Positions 20,401-35,400 of a DNA stretch of 64,000 bases are shown here, piece after piece. The stretch lies in assembly GCA_963971285.1 (NCBI GenBank), contig OZ020246.1, positions 26,076,494 to 26,140,493 of the forward strand. Reading direction: 5' to 3'. The DNA comes from Astropecten irregularis. Taxonomy: Eukaryota; Echinodermata; Asteroidea; Paxillosida; Astropectinidae. The position numbers were made by a program, and so were the translations under genes. Every line of letters begins with the position of its first letter. The first letter of the stretch is position 1. The notes beneath the pieces were generated by a model. It was given only the letters and a program-made list of their open reading frames with translations, made no database searches and was not told where the DNA came from.

Positions 20401-23400
20401 CTCCGTGTTTCTTTCAGGAATAAACCATGCACCACACAACACGCACTAAGCCAGAGTTGTAGTGCATTTAGATGGATAAAACCACCGCAGATTCTTCTTT
20501 TAATCAATAGAGGGCGCCATTCAAAACAGTGTGCTCGAATTACTGTATACATTGTTATTTTTCACTTGCCTAGCTGCATGGGCTTCAGAGGAGAATATAG
20601 TCTGACTATAGTCTGGAGTGCTCTTAACTATTATAATTCTTAGCTGGTGTCTAGATATATAATATATAATAAATGACTAACCTGTTACAGTCACTGCAAA
20701 CATACAGGTAGCCTGGTTGCCAGATGGGTCAGTGAATGTGTATGTGATATCAGTCGTTCCAAGCTGGAATGACTGTCCAGGGGAACGGTTGACAGTGACG
20801 GTAGGAGTTGCGCCCGAGTTGTCCACTGCTGTGGGCGGAGTCCAATTCACTACTACACTGCTGGATCCCTGGGGTAGCACCCCAAAGACACCTTGTGTGG
20901 GACAGTTCATAACCATTGGAGCTTGCGTGTCTGTACCGCCATCTTCTGCGGAGGTGCAAAGTACATTCGTTCCAAGATTAAGCCATCAATAAAACAGAGA
21001 TATCATAACAAAATAACATGTTCTCAATATAAAACAGGGCACATAGGACCTATACAATGCTTTATGATTGTTTAAATTCAAACGAAATGTTCACATTAGA
21101 CGGTAATGGTTGAAACATACTGTAAAAATGTTTTTCCCTGAAATGCTGTACTTATACTGAAGAAAAGAGCAAAACCAAACAGCAAAACATATTTGATCTC
21201 TGAATGATACAAAATGAGACAGCTATTCCCATACAATTTGGCGTAACAATTGCAAAGGTTTTTACTGTCTTCTACTGTTTCGAATGATCAATTGAGCTGA
21301 ATATTTTACAAGTTTGTTTTTATTTCATGACAAATGAATTATAAGCAGCCCTGCATAGCAGCTGTTCTGTCACCTTTACCAATCCTGTATTATGCCTTTT
21401 ACTATAAAACAGGGCACATATACAATCTTTATGACTGTTCAAATTCAAGAGTCAGTAATAACTTATGAAACGATTCATAAATGCACAAAAATACTGCAGA
21501 TTATAATGAGAGTGAATAGGAAATTTAAAAATCAAAAAGATTCTTACGCTGCACAGTGATTGAAAATGAACACGCGGCGTTATTGAATGAGGCATCCCAG
21601 AATGTGTAAGACACCACGTAGACTCCTCCAACATCAAATCTGCTTCCACTCATGTGCGTTTGAGCAACATTGGGCTGCACTCCGCTGTTATCTGTAGCCG
21701 TTGGATCCTGCCATGTCACAGTGGCATAGGTCTGACCCGGATCGGGTCCAACTATTATATTCTGTGGGCAGTTGAAGATCTGCGGAGGTTCTGTGTCTAC
21801 TCCAAATGCTGTGGGCACAAATAGAAACCATTACGTGAGAGTGCTTCTTCAGTTTGGACTTCATACTAAATTATTACCTCAGTCACTTTAAACTTTGTAT
21901 TGTTACCCTGAACAAGCGATTGAGTTCAGAAAAATGTTAATGTTCAAAGACCCATCAAATCTGAAGGTGCATCTTACCGGAGACAGTGACCGTGAAGCTA
22001 CATGTTGCTACATTTCCAGATGGATCAGTAAATGTATACACAACATTCGTGCCTCCTATTGGATAGGTTTGGCCTGGTGAGCGGTTTGACGTGCGTGTTA
22101 CTTGTCCTCCAGAGTTATCCGTCGCTGTGGGTTCAGTCCACGACACTGCGGTAGACGTCGCACCCGATTGGGCTGTTGCTGTCACTCCTTGGGTTGGACA
22201 TCCACTGATGGTAGGGGGAGTGGTGTCTCCACCACCGGCTGAAAAATATGACAAAAAACCTCATGAAAAAGAACGTCCACATAATGCAGGATCCCAAGAC
22301 GTTACGTGGACTTGCACATGTCCACATATTGTTTTGATGCGAACGAAAATGCCAAATGTGTCTTTATCTGCCGCAAATTGAAGTTTATCATTCAAGGGAT
22401 ATTCGGTCCAATGCCATGAAAAAATGGGTACGGTTCAAATACCAATGGTTTGAAGTTGTCCATTTGGTCAGTACATGAGAACAAAGGAAAGTCCACATAT
22501 GGTATATGTATGTAAAACAAACATGTGTGACGGTGGCACACACTTAGCATGTGTTTGTGTGAGACGGCCCATACAGATCCATAATGGTGTGGTTTGAATT
22601 CATTTTACATCTTCACAATTTTACACAAATACGATGCAGGAAATATTTTGGTAAAGAATGTAGAAGACTTACCGGAAACGATAACATCAAAGTGACAGGT
22701 TGCAGCATTTCCAGAAGGATCTGTGAATGTGTAGTCAATAGGAGTCGTGCCCAACGGGAACGATTGCCCAGGGGAACGAGTAGACGTCACAGTCACAAAA
22801 CCTCCTGAATCATCAGTTGCTGTAGGTGGGTTCCAACTGACTATGACGCTGGTAGCTCCAGTTGGAGCATTCCTCTGCAGAGCTTGCGTGGGACAATTTT
22901 GGACGGTAGGTGGGATAGTGTCTGTACCTCCACCTTAAAGAAGCAAGCATAATCCAAATACATGTATTACATTTACAAAGTAGCTAGCAACCTAATCACT
23001 GCAGCAGCAAAAATCTACCTCAAAAACAGTATGGTAGTTTCATATCTCATGAGATTATAGAAATAAATGTGTTGGTACAATTTAACCAAGTCAAGACTTG
23101 TAAGTAAGGTTGGGTCAACTGTTTAAAACCTTTTTGTGCAAATAAAATTTAATACAGGTACTCATTCATGCTTGTATTCAAGTCACAAAATATTCAGTCT
23201 GAGTCACATCTCTCAAGTCCGAGTCCAAGTCCCGTGTCATGCAGGTCGAGTCCGAGTCTGAGTCACAAGTCACAAAGGTCGAGTCTCGAGTCTGAATCAC
23301 CTTTAAATTGAATAGGCCCCTAGTCTGAGTCACATCTAACAAGTCCAGGTTCAAGTCCCGTGTAATGCAGGTCGAGTCTGAGTCCGAGTCACAAGTCACA

Positions 23401-26400
23401 AAGGTCGAGTCTTGAGCCTGAGTCACCTTTGTATTTAACAGGCCCCTACAGTACTGCAAATACATTTCCCGATTTCTGAGAGCTTTCCTCGAATCACACT
23501 ATTGGCCAACTTGAAAATATTCGAGAAAACGGTTCAGAGGAAATAATTTGATCAACAAATTTGTTTTATTAAAGTTGTGTTTGTGTTGAATTTTGATGAG
23601 ATGGGGATGGGTCGCGTGGCTGCCTAGGGGTTGGCCATCGGGAGACCGAAGGAGTACCGCTCGAAGGTAGATGCGGCAACGTGTTGTGGAGGTGCATGCT
23701 CCCACAGATTGATTGATTGTGTTGAATCTGATTTTATGAAAACTTTCCTGGACTGAGATGCATTCCTCCCAAAATTTTCTCTTCAGCCTCTATGCCTGCA
23801 GTCTTACATATGGACAGCTGGGTACATAAATTTGATACATTGATCTCCATAACTAATATCAGGAACTATACCACGTGCACCATGGCCCTGCCTGAGAACT
23901 TTATAAACGTCGCTAGCTGGTGACTACAGTTTGTCTCAGCGTGCTGCAAAATCAATTTTTTACGGCGCATGTTCTTTTCATCAAGTTACAAGTCACGCGA
24001 GTTGAGTCAGAGTCAGAATCAGAGTCTGTAGGTCCGAGTCCACACCGAGTCAGAGTCAGAGTCTGTAGGTCCGAGTCCACAACGAGTCACAGTCAGTAGG
24101 TCCGAGTCCACAACGAGTCAGAGTTAGAGTCTGTAGGTCCGAGTCCACAACGAGTCAGAGTCTGTAGGTCCGAGTCCACAACGAGTCAGAGTCAGTAGGT
24201 CCGAGTCCACACCGAGTCAGAGTCAGTAGGTCCGAGTCCAAACCGAGTCAGAGTCAGTAGGTCTGAGTCCACACCGAGTCAGAGTCAGAGTCTGTAGGTC
24301 TGAGTCCACAACAAGTCAGAGTCAGAGTCTGTAGGTCCGAGTCCACAACAAGTCAGAGTCAGTGTCTGTAGGTCCGAGTCCACACCGAGTCAGAGTCAGA
24401 GTCTGTAGGTCCGAGTCCACAACAAGTCAGAGTCAGTGTCTGTAGGTCCGAGTCCACACCGAGTCAGAGTCAGTAGGTCCGAGTCCACAACGAGTCAGAG
24501 TCAGAGTCTGTAGGTCCGAGTCCACAACGAGTCAGAGTCTGTAGGTCCGAGTCCACAACGAGTCAGAGTCAGTAGGTCCGAGTCCACACCGAGTCAGAGT
24601 CAGTAGGTCCGAGTCCAAACCGAGTCAGAGTCAGTAGGTCCGAGTCCACACCGAGTCAGAGTCAGAGTCTGTAGGTCTGAGTCCACAACAAGTCAGAGTC
24701 AGAGTCTGTAGGTCCGAGTCCACAACAAGTCAGAGTCAGTGTCTGTAGGTCCGAGTCCACAACGAGTCAGAGTCTGTAGGTCCGGGTCCACAACGAGTTA
24801 GAGTCAGTAGGTCTGAGTCCACACCGAGTCAGAGTCAGAGTCTGTAAGTCCGAGTCCACACCGAGTCAGAGTCAGTAGGTCCGAGTCCACACCGAGTCAG
24901 AGTCAGAGTCTGTAAGTCCGAGTCCACACCGAGTCAGAGTCAGTAGGTCCGAGTCCACACCGAGTCAGAGTCTGTAGGTCCGAGTCCACAACAAGTCAGA
25001 GTCAGAGTCTGTAGGTCCGAGTCCACAACAAGTCAGAGTCAGAGTCTGTAGGTCCGAGTCCACACCGAGTCAGAGTCTGTAGGTCCGAGTACACAACGAG
25101 TCAGAGTCAGTAGGTCCGAGTCCATAACGAGTCAGAGTCAGTGGGTCCGAGTCCACACTGAGTCAGAGTCTGTAGGTCCGAGTCCACACCGAGTCAGAGT
25201 CAGAGTCTGTAGGTCGGAGTCCATAATGAGTCAGAGTCTGTGGGTCCGAGTCCACAACGAGTCAGAGTCTGTAGGTCCGAGTTCACACCTGAGTCATCTG
25301 TATTTGTGACTCGAGTTTAAGTCCGAGTCATGGAAAAAGACTTGAGTCTGAGTCTGAGTCCAAGTCACGAGTCATACAAGTCTGATATCATTTACCAACA
25401 CTGCTGTGTTTGAGAAGATAAAACACACTTGGCATGTGTATGTGGGACAGCCCCTACAGCTTGTTTGGTTAGATTTGATCGAGAAGAAACAAATGTAGAA
25501 GACTTACTGGAAACTATGACATCAAAGTGACAGGTTGCAGTATTTCCAGAAGGATCTGTGAATGTGTAGTCAATGGGAGTCGTGCCCAACGGGAACGATT
25601 GCCCAGGGGAACGAGTAGACGTCACAGTCACAAAACCTCCTGAATTATCAGTTGCTGTAGGTGGGTTCCAACTGACTATGACGCTGGTAGCTCCAGTTGG
25701 AGCACTCCTCTGCAGAGCTTGCGTGGGACAATTTTGGACGGTAGGGGGGATGGTGTCTATAACTCCACCTTTAGGAAGCAAGCATAATCCAAATATTACA
25801 TTTACATAGTAGCTAGCAACCTGTTCAGCAACAAATATCTACCTCAACGGTAGTATGGCTGCTTCAAGCACTGTGCCGACATCTGCACTACCAAGTCAGA
25901 GTCAGAGTCAGTAGGTCCGAGTCCACACCGAGTCAGAGTCTGTAGGTCCAAGTACACAACGAGTCAGAGTCAGTAGGTCGGAGTCCACACTGAGTCAGAG
26001 TCTGTAGGTCCGAGTCCACACCGAGTCAGAGTCTGTAGGTCCGAGTCCACAACAAGTCAGAGTCAGAGTCTGTAGGTCCGAGTCCACAACAAGTCAGAGT
26101 CAGAGTCTGTAGGTCCGAGTCCACACCGAGTCAGAGTCTGTAGGTCCGAGTACACAACGAGTCAGAGTCAGTAGGTCCGAGTCCATAACGAGTCAGAGTC
26201 AGAGTCTGTAGGTCCGAGTCCACACCGAGTCAGAGTCAGTGGGTCCGAGTCCACACTGAGTCAGAGTCTGTAGGTACGAGTCCACACCGAGTCAGAGTCA
26301 GAGTCTGTAGGTGGGAGTCCATAATGAGTCAGAGTCTGTAGGTCGGAGTCCACAATGAGTCAGAGTCTGTAGGTCCGAGTCCACACCTGAGTCATCTGTA

Positions 26401-29400
26401 TTTGTGACTCGAGTTTAAGTCCGAGTCATGGAAAAAGACTTGAGTCTGAGTCTGAGTCCAAGTCACGAGTCATACAAGTCTGATATCATTTACCAACACT
26501 GCTGTGTTTGAGAAGATAAAACACACTTGGCATGTGTATGTGGGACAGCCCCTACAGCTTGTTTGGTTAGATTTGATCAAGAAGAAAAAAATGTAGAAGA
26601 CTTACCGGAAACTATGACATCAAAGTGACAGGTTGCAGTATTTCCAGAAGGATCTGTGAATGTGTAGTCAATGGGAGTCGTGCCCAACGGGAACGATTGC
26701 CCAGGGGAACGAGTAGACGTCACAGTCACAAAACCTCCTGAATTATCAGTTGCTGTAGGTGGGTTCCAACTGACTATGACACTGGTAGCTCCAGTTGGAG
26801 CACTCCTCTGCAGAGCTTGCGTGGGACAATTTTGGACGGTAGGTGGGATGGTGTCTATAACTCCACCTTTAGGAAGCAAGCATGATCCAAATATTACATT
26901 TACATAGTAGCTAGCAACCTGTTCAGCAACAAATATCTACCTCAACGGTAGTATGGCTGCTTCAAGCACTGTGCCGACATCTGCACTACCTGCAGGAAAC
27001 ATTTTAATGGAAAGAATGTAAAAGACTATACCTGAAACTCTGACATCAAATTGACAGGTTGCAGTGTTTCCAGAAGGATCAGTGAATGTGTAGACAACAG
27101 GTGTTGTACCAAATGGGAACAATTGCCCCGGGGAACGTGTAGACGTTACAGTCACTAAACCTCCTGAATTATCAGTTGCTGTAGGTGGGTTCCATGTGAC
27201 TATGGCGCTGGTAGCTCCAGGTTGTGCAGTCATCTGCACACCTTGCATGGGACAGTTTTGGATGGCAGGCGGGATATTGTCTGTAACTCCACCTTTAGGG
27301 AGCAAACAATAGTCCAAATATTACATTTAAACAGTAGCTAGCAACCTGGGGCCAATTTCACGGCCCTCCTTAGTACAACAAATTTGTTAACCGTGAATTT
27401 TCTGTCTTTTAATGAAAACAGAATTAACAAAATCTCCATGTGTTGTGTATCACCTGTGACTGTTCTTTGGCTGTTGTTTGCTGGCCATGAATATCAAATG
27501 GAATTTTTTAATGTTGGTTTGTTTTATTGAGCAAGACATTTTGTGCTAAGCATTTTTTGGGGGCTTAACAGCTATATGAAATTGACCCCTGTTCGGCAAC
27601 AAAAATCTACCTCAACAGTATGGTGGTTTCAAGCACTGTGCCAACATATCCCATGAGATTATGGAAATAAATGTACAATTTAACTGAGTCAGATTTGCTG
27701 TGTAAGGCTCAGGTCAGATCAGGGGCCAATTTCATGGCTCTGCTTAGCACAAAAATGTCTTCCCCAATAAAACAAACCACCGTTAAAAAATTTCATTTGA
27801 TATTCATTGTCAGTGAACAACAGCCAAAGAACAATCACAAGCGATAGACAACACACGGAAATTTGGTTGTTAATCCTGTTTTTATTAAGAGAGAAATGTC
27901 ATGCTTAGCACATTTTTGTGCTAAGCAGCGCTGTGAAATTGGCCCCAGGTAAGGTCGAGTAAATTTGAGTCAAGTTGAGTCAAACTGCTATCAAGTATTA
28001 CTTCAAGGTGTTTAATGCATCCTTGCAAAGAAGAAAAGAAAGAAAAAAAAAGAAGAGAAAACTAGCAATTCTTACTTGTGACAGTGATGAAGAATGAACA
28101 GACAGCACGGTTCCCACTAGGATCACGATACACATAGGAGACTGTCGTTATCCCAAGAGGGAACAAGCTGTTTGGCTGGTGGGAAACCGACTCCAGAGTG
28201 CTTACGCCAGAGTTGTCTGTAGATTGGGGCGGAGTCCAGCTGACCTGGGTGGCGCTCCCAGACGCAATGTTGCGGTATATTGAATTGGGACAGCCGGTGA
28301 TGGTTGGATTAATATTGTCACCTGTGCAGATGAAAGCACACATACAAATCCACATCAATGGAGCTTTGTCCTGTTACATATCTACAGCCAGCCTTGTAAA
28401 ATCTCACCAGAGTGCTTAGCCCACTTTTTCCAAATCTCGGCTCCGGCTCAGGCTCCGGTTCTGTCATCCATATGCTGAAATTATAGGTTGTTTTTCATTG
28501 AAGCTGAAGCTCTGATTACCTTTTTCAAACCAGAGAATCTACTTCTGAACCACAGCCAAAAACCTCTATTTTGAAACCCGGTATTTTAGAATGGATTCAC
28601 AAAATGGAGCCAGAGCCCGAACCAGAGCCAGAGCCGGAGCTAGAGTTGGAGCCAGAGCCGGAGCTAAGGGAACTATAGTTTGCCAACTTCCAACACCTAG
28701 GGAGCTAGAATCGACTGTCCACCCTCAAACCATATGATATTTGTATATTAGCTCCCGTGGTGTTGGCAGTTGACAAACGTTGACAAAATTCCACAGGTTT
28801 GTTTTGATTTCATGACAAATCAAATTATGAACAGACCGCAGCTGTTCTATCAACTTTACCAAAGTATGATAGTACCTTTGATTATTATTCATTTTTAAAG
28901 GGGAGGGATAGGTGCAACAATAATAGCCTGGAAATTGACTTACTACTAATTGGTGTCTCACAGCTGACTCCAGTGAAGCCAGACGGACATTGGCATACAA
29001 AATATGTGTTGAAGGATGAACACACGCCTCCATTCTGACAAGGGTTACTGGTACAGGGATTACCAACTGTAAGGGAAAAACCAAACAGGATTTTAAACCA
29101 CATTCATGTTCAATATGTCTGTTCTGCTAATTGCCTTCAGCACAGGGGCATATTGCCAAGGAAAGGACACCATCTCCCGCGAAAAATGATAGAGAGGGCC
29201 AATTTCACTGCCCTGCTTAGCACACAAATTTGCTTAAAATTAAATTGTTGCCTTAACTAGAGCAGCACAGCTGTCATGGCTCGCTGCAGCCTTACGTGCA
29301 GTTACAAACATGATAGCAAACACCCATCCATCACACACACACACACACCCATCAAAAAAATTCAAAATTTTGAAACAAGAGAAAAAACATCAACATTTTG

Positions 29401-32400
29401 AAACAATAGAAAAAACTTTTTCATTTACAATAATAATAATATTATTTTGGACAACGCACCCATCAAAAAAATGGGGGTTCAAGCACATACTTAAAAAAAC
29501 TCTAACATTTCAAGCGGACGGCCGAACGGTACGACAGACAGACGGGACGAATGGTACTACTACATAGGCTTCGCTTTGCTTCGCAGCTCGCCAATAAAAA
29601 AGACATTGAAAAGTGAACAAAAAAAGTGAAAAAAGTGAACCTCCTGAATACCATACAGGCGCTCTACTAACTGAGCCATCCAGCCCTACGTTGGTGGTGT
29701 CCCATATAGTCGATTATCTTTGTTCGTTTGGAAGTCAGAAGCATGAACGGTATTCAGGAGGTCGCTGGTTCGAATCCCGCTCCAGTCAATTTTTCTTTGT
29801 CCACCTGTCATTGACTTAAAATTTCAGTTTTCAGTCAGTTTCCCTCGTGGTTATTTGATGATTAATAAAAACAGAATTAACAACCAAATTTCCATGTGTT
29901 GTGTATCACTTGTGATTGTTCTTTGGCTGACCATGAATATCCAATGGAATTTTTAATGGTGGTTTGTTTTATTGAGCAAGACATTTTGTGCAATTTTGTT
30001 CATGCTTAAAACAGCTCCATGAAATTGGTCCTTAGCCTATCACAACAGTACTACAAATAGGACTGAGCCGGCCAGGATCCAAATCAGAGTTACTTAGCAG
30101 AAGAATAATATTACTCAGTATAATCGTTAAGCTATTATGAGGAAAAATGTGAGCGGAACCAGTCAGGAGCAAAAAATAAATTACAAATTTGTGCTAAGCA
30201 GGGCCGTGAAATTGGCCCCAGTAGATTTGTGCAGGGAAATTGAAGCAGTAATAATATAACTAGCCGCGGATGTGTGGGCACTTCACTTTGGTGACGTGTG
30301 AGTAGAGTTACCAATGCTTCTCACTTACACAGCATAGTTTTCTATCCAGACTCTCCCTGTCCCTCGGAACTTGCATTTTCTCATCCGCATGTACATGTAT
30401 GTATATGGACGATCGACGATTAACCTAACCAAATATAACCATCATCATTTGTAAGAACTTCCACTCATAACAAGAGGATATCAGACTATAAAATATGAAC
30501 AGCAGCATATAGAACTTACCCACAGTTTCACAGTTATGGCCAACGAAGCCAATCGGACAGATGCACATGTAGTCCACGTCACTATCAAAGCTGTGGAACA
30601 CGTTGCGGCATGGGGCACCTTGCTCGCAGGCCGGCCGAGTTGCCACAGAGCAAATATCAGCAGGAGGGTTTTGGGCTATGAATGAATAAGACAATAGGGC
30701 TCATGAATAGGGCTCATTGCGCGCGAGTTGAGTAGAGTATGCGCTCTGTTAAAGGGCACCCCTGTTGAAATAACCGATCGACAATAGACGTTACAACGAG
30801 AGAACGAAATACTTAAGCCACAAATTTTGAGACAAGTGATAAATGGATTCGTAAAATAGTGTGCCCATTTGCTTGCTAGGACCTAATCCACTGCCTGGGC
30901 TGTTTCGTGTGTATGCCGCACACAGAACACACAGAACATGCAGTAATACGCCCTTATGCTGTCAAGAACGCACACATTATCAGCACCGTACCGTACGGAC
31001 ACACATGACCCGAAAACAGTCCAGTCAGTTTATTCAACTTCCCAGAGCAACCTTTTTTCCGCCCATATGCACAGTGCACGTTGCTGATTGGAGGAATCTC
31101 ACACACTTATACCTGTATCAGTGAAGCCCACATGAGCCAATTTAAAGGTACTATCAATCTTTGGTAGCATACTGAAACAGAAATGTTCACAGATTTACCT
31201 ATAACTTACAGGGTATAAAGAAGGTCATACCGTTAAAATGGTTCTGCCTGAAATGCTGTATTTATCCAGAAAAGAGTAAAACCAGTGACCAAAATTATTG
31301 TTGATCTTAAAAAGATCAACAATAAAAGAGAAAAGACTAAAGAAATACTGTGGCCGTTTTTCACTGTTTTCTCAAATAGTGGGCACCATATGGGACTGAA
31401 AGTTTCACAGATGACTGTTACTGTATCTTCCTTGATATTTTTGCCCATGAATCGTTATTTCTTTGACAAAAACCAAAGTATGATATTACCTTTAAGAACA
31501 AAAACCCAGGATAAAATAATAATCAGCAAAAGGTGTATTAAACAGAAACCTATAGTTACCTATGGCGACATTACAGTTGACACCACTGAAGCCTGGCTGA
31601 CAGATGCACGTGTACTCGGATGGGAAAGCATTGTTCTTATTGCTGTGGTAGCTGTTGTAGCATGATCCTCCATTATTGCATGGGGAGTTGTTGCAGCCAT
31701 TCAGTTGCGGTATAGAAGCTGACAAAAAAATTTGGTTTAGGTTAATACTTTCATTTAGCCGTTGAAAAAGATCCTCTAGGATCGAAATGTCAGGCCCGAC
31801 CTAACGATGAGCATTTTATTTTACTTCACTTTCATAAATTCATGTTTATATTCTTCACAAAAATGAGGCAAAAACCAAAAATGCTTATACAGTAATCCGA
31901 AGCAAACTTAAAGACGCTTGCTGGCGACAAACAGATTGTAACACTGTGGTGGTGTCAGTATATTATTTTGCACACTGCCAAATCATCTTTTATTGAAATC
32001 TGGGTGGCTGAAAAGCTAATCATGAGCAAAAGACCGGTGGGGAAATCATGTTGTCCATGCTAAATGTTCTTCTAACTCCGTGTTCACATCAGGAATAAAT
32101 TGCGTGCCACGTACCAATGCTGAAATTACAGCACATTTACCAATGGGATACTAGGTAACACAGATACTTATAATTCACATATCTATCTGGTGGAATGACT
32201 CATTCAAATGTGACATCTATCTTGTTATTGTTTTGTTGTCTCCTTTTTATTCATCTACCAGTACTCTCTAATCCCTTATGCTTTTTGTACTCCTAATTTC
32301 CTCCTTTGTTATTCCCTATTCCTCCAGCACCATTCTTCCCCAACCTTTTGTAGTGTGGTACCTTTGATCTTGCCTATCTGACCCCTCTTTGTTTGACTAA

Positions 32401-35400
32401 TCTGACCTACCAACCCCTCCAACCCACCCCCTCCTTTTGTCCCAATCCACTCATCCATTAATTTGTGTTTCTTTCAATTGCATGTTCTTGTCCTCTTGTC
32501 ATTCTGCCTTTGAGAAAGATCCTGCAAGGATTGAAACGCGTCAGGCCCCCTAACTCCAAGCATTTGATATATTTCAGTTCATTTTGGCTGATGACTAGTT
32601 TGCAGCAGTTTATTACTTGTAGGGATATCTACCTTGCCGAACTTGACTTACTTAAGGTTGACTGGCAGTTCTGTCCCAGGAAACCGTCAAGGCAGACGCA
32701 GATGTAGTGCGCTGCATCCATGGTGAGACAGGTCGCCCCATTCTGACAGGGGAAGCTGTTGCAAGGATTCGGGTTCACAGTTACAACTGCATTTTGTGAA
32801 AAAAATTGTCAAATGACAAGTCACATTTATACAAGTTTACAGATGTCCAATTAAAAAGTCAATCTGCCCTTTCCAAAACTGTGTAAGTACGAACGAATAT
32901 TACATTACATATACTTAGGGCATGTTTGTTAAACGCAAGATCATGAATCCTGAGGATCGGGATCCCATTTTAGCGTACCCTGCATAGGACGTGAATCCCA
33001 AGATCTGGGATCCCGTACGTTAAACAAACAGGCCCCAAGTGTCACCATCCAAAGCCTCAAGATCTTTCATAGCATTAACATTGAAATCTATAAATGGAGA
33101 AAACGATAATACTAACTGAGTTCACAATGTATTCCTGTGTGTGTGGCCGGACACAGGCAGGTGTAGCTGGTGCAAGCTCCCAGGACTGTGTTGCAGGTTC
33201 CACCGTTCTGGCACGGAGCCTGCTGGCATGGGTTCTGAATGGCTGGGAGGGAAGAAGGGAAGACACGACCATCAAAATGACATGAGCATTGCTGGCCATG
33301 GATATATCGTCAGTGTTGTTCTTTGAATACCATAGGCCAAATAAAATATCACATTATTTGGGGTGGTGTGGTATACAGTAATCCGAGCACACGGTTCTGA
33401 ATGGCGCCCTCTATTGATTAAAACAAGAAACTGCGGTGGTGTTTATCAATCTAAATGCACTACAACTCCAGCTTGGTACGTGGGTCACGATTTATTCCTG
33501 AAAGGAACACGGAGTTAGAAGAATATTTGACATGGACTACATCTCCGGGATTTCCCCACCTGTCTTTTTCTCCAGATTAGCTTTCCAGCTTCCCAGATTT
33601 CAATAAAAGATGGCAATGTACAAAATAATGTATTGACACCACCACAGTTTTCATTTTAATCAAAAGAGGGCGCCTTTCAAAAACTTGTGTTTGGATTACT
33701 GTATAAATGTGATCCATCAACACTGAGCGACGGAAATCTGGAGCCAATTTCACGGCCCTGCTTAGCACAAAAATTTGCTAACCATGAAATGTTTATCTTA
33801 ATAAAAACAAGATTAATAACCAAATTTCCATGTGCTGTGTATCACTTGTGATTGTTCTTTGGCTGTTGTTCGCTGACCATGAACATCAAATGAAATTTCA
33901 TAATGGTGGTTTGTTTTATTGAGCAAGACGCTTTGTGCTAAGCAATTCTTTGTTGTGCTTAACAGCTCCATGAAATTGGCCCCTGCTTGTAGAGAGAATT
34001 TCCGGATTGACGGTGTAATCTTTGTACTTACCCAGTTCACAGTTGTAACCAGTGAAGCAGCCGGTGCACTGACAGGAGTAGGCATAGCAATTGTCTTGGA
34101 GATTAGTGCACGAGGCACCGTTAAAGCATGGGTTGGGCTCACAGGCATTACGCGCTGCACAAGAAAGACGAGAATAAAAAACAAATACAAGGAAATGTTT
34201 ATAATTCAGGAAATTGAGAAAAACACCGCGTAGTAAGTAAGAGAGATACAATCACTGTCCAAAGAGAATGGATAATGAGATTTGGAAGACTTTGCTAATC
34301 ACTCAAATATATGCATTTATCTGTGTCCCAACTTGGTGGAATGACCCATGTTTTCAGAAAAGATAGCTTAAAGGTACAGTACATGATTGGTAACATACCC
34401 AAACAGAAATGTTCACAGATTTACGTATAACTTTCAGGGTATGACGATGGTGCTGAAAGAAACATACTATTACAATATTTCCGCCTGAAATGGTGTACCA
34501 GTATTCATCCAGAAATAAGTCAAACAAAGACTGAAACAAGTTTTGATCTTGGGGTAAGATTAAAACCATTCCTATAATGTTTTGAGTCGGGTTTTTGCTA
34601 TTTTCTCGTGACTCAGATGTCCGATTGAGCTCAAATTTTTCACAGGTTTATCATTTCATGTACATGCTGGATCAGACAGAGAGTGAGTGCTGTTCTGTGA
34701 CTTTTACCAATTATGTATTATACCTTTAATGAATGCTAGTTGATGTCAATTATATATCATAAAAAGGTACTTACCGCGTTCACAGAAGACTCCGGTGAAA
34801 CAGCCTGTACAGGCACAGGTGAATTCATAACAGGAAAACTGGGAGGCTGACGTAGTTGGCATACAGACACCACCATTCTGGCACAGGTTAGTGGAGCATT
34901 GAGCAATAGCTACAGGGGGCAAGTACAGGAGTTAACAATAAGAATCAATGCTATAATTTTAATCTTCTTGGAGTAAGGAGGGCCTGACACGTTCCGATCC
35001 TGACAGGATCCTGGTAGGATCGTAATGCGTCAGGCCCTCCTAACTCCAAGTATTTGATAAATTTCAGGCCATTTTTTGGGCTGATGAGAGGTTTGCAGCA
35101 GTTTATTACTTGTAGTCATTTTAATCTGATTATAATCGGCCACGTTAGCTGAGACTTCAAAACTTGGCATGTTGATTCAAGACAGAGTGCTAATAAATGG
35201 TCCTGAACTCTAGTCTCATTCATAGATGGCTGGACCGTGTTCCGGCCTCGTCAATTAAACTGGAACTGAGCACCCTGGTTATTGATTTAAAAGCAAACTG
35301 CCGTATCTAACAGGGACGTTTGCACATGATACATGTAAATACAAGAGCCAATACATGCAGTTGGATCTCGACTGCCAATTCATGCATACCAATTAATTAG

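Noticed and set aside
23178-23465. Minus-strand frame with a repetitive D-S-D-S-T pattern
   Set aside because: It is the translation of the GAGTC minisatellite; there are no splice sites or homology to suggest expression.
23990-25380. CRISPR-like regular array
   Set aside because: Units are contiguous and variable, with no unique spacers, in clearly animal intronic DNA; it is a minisatellite.
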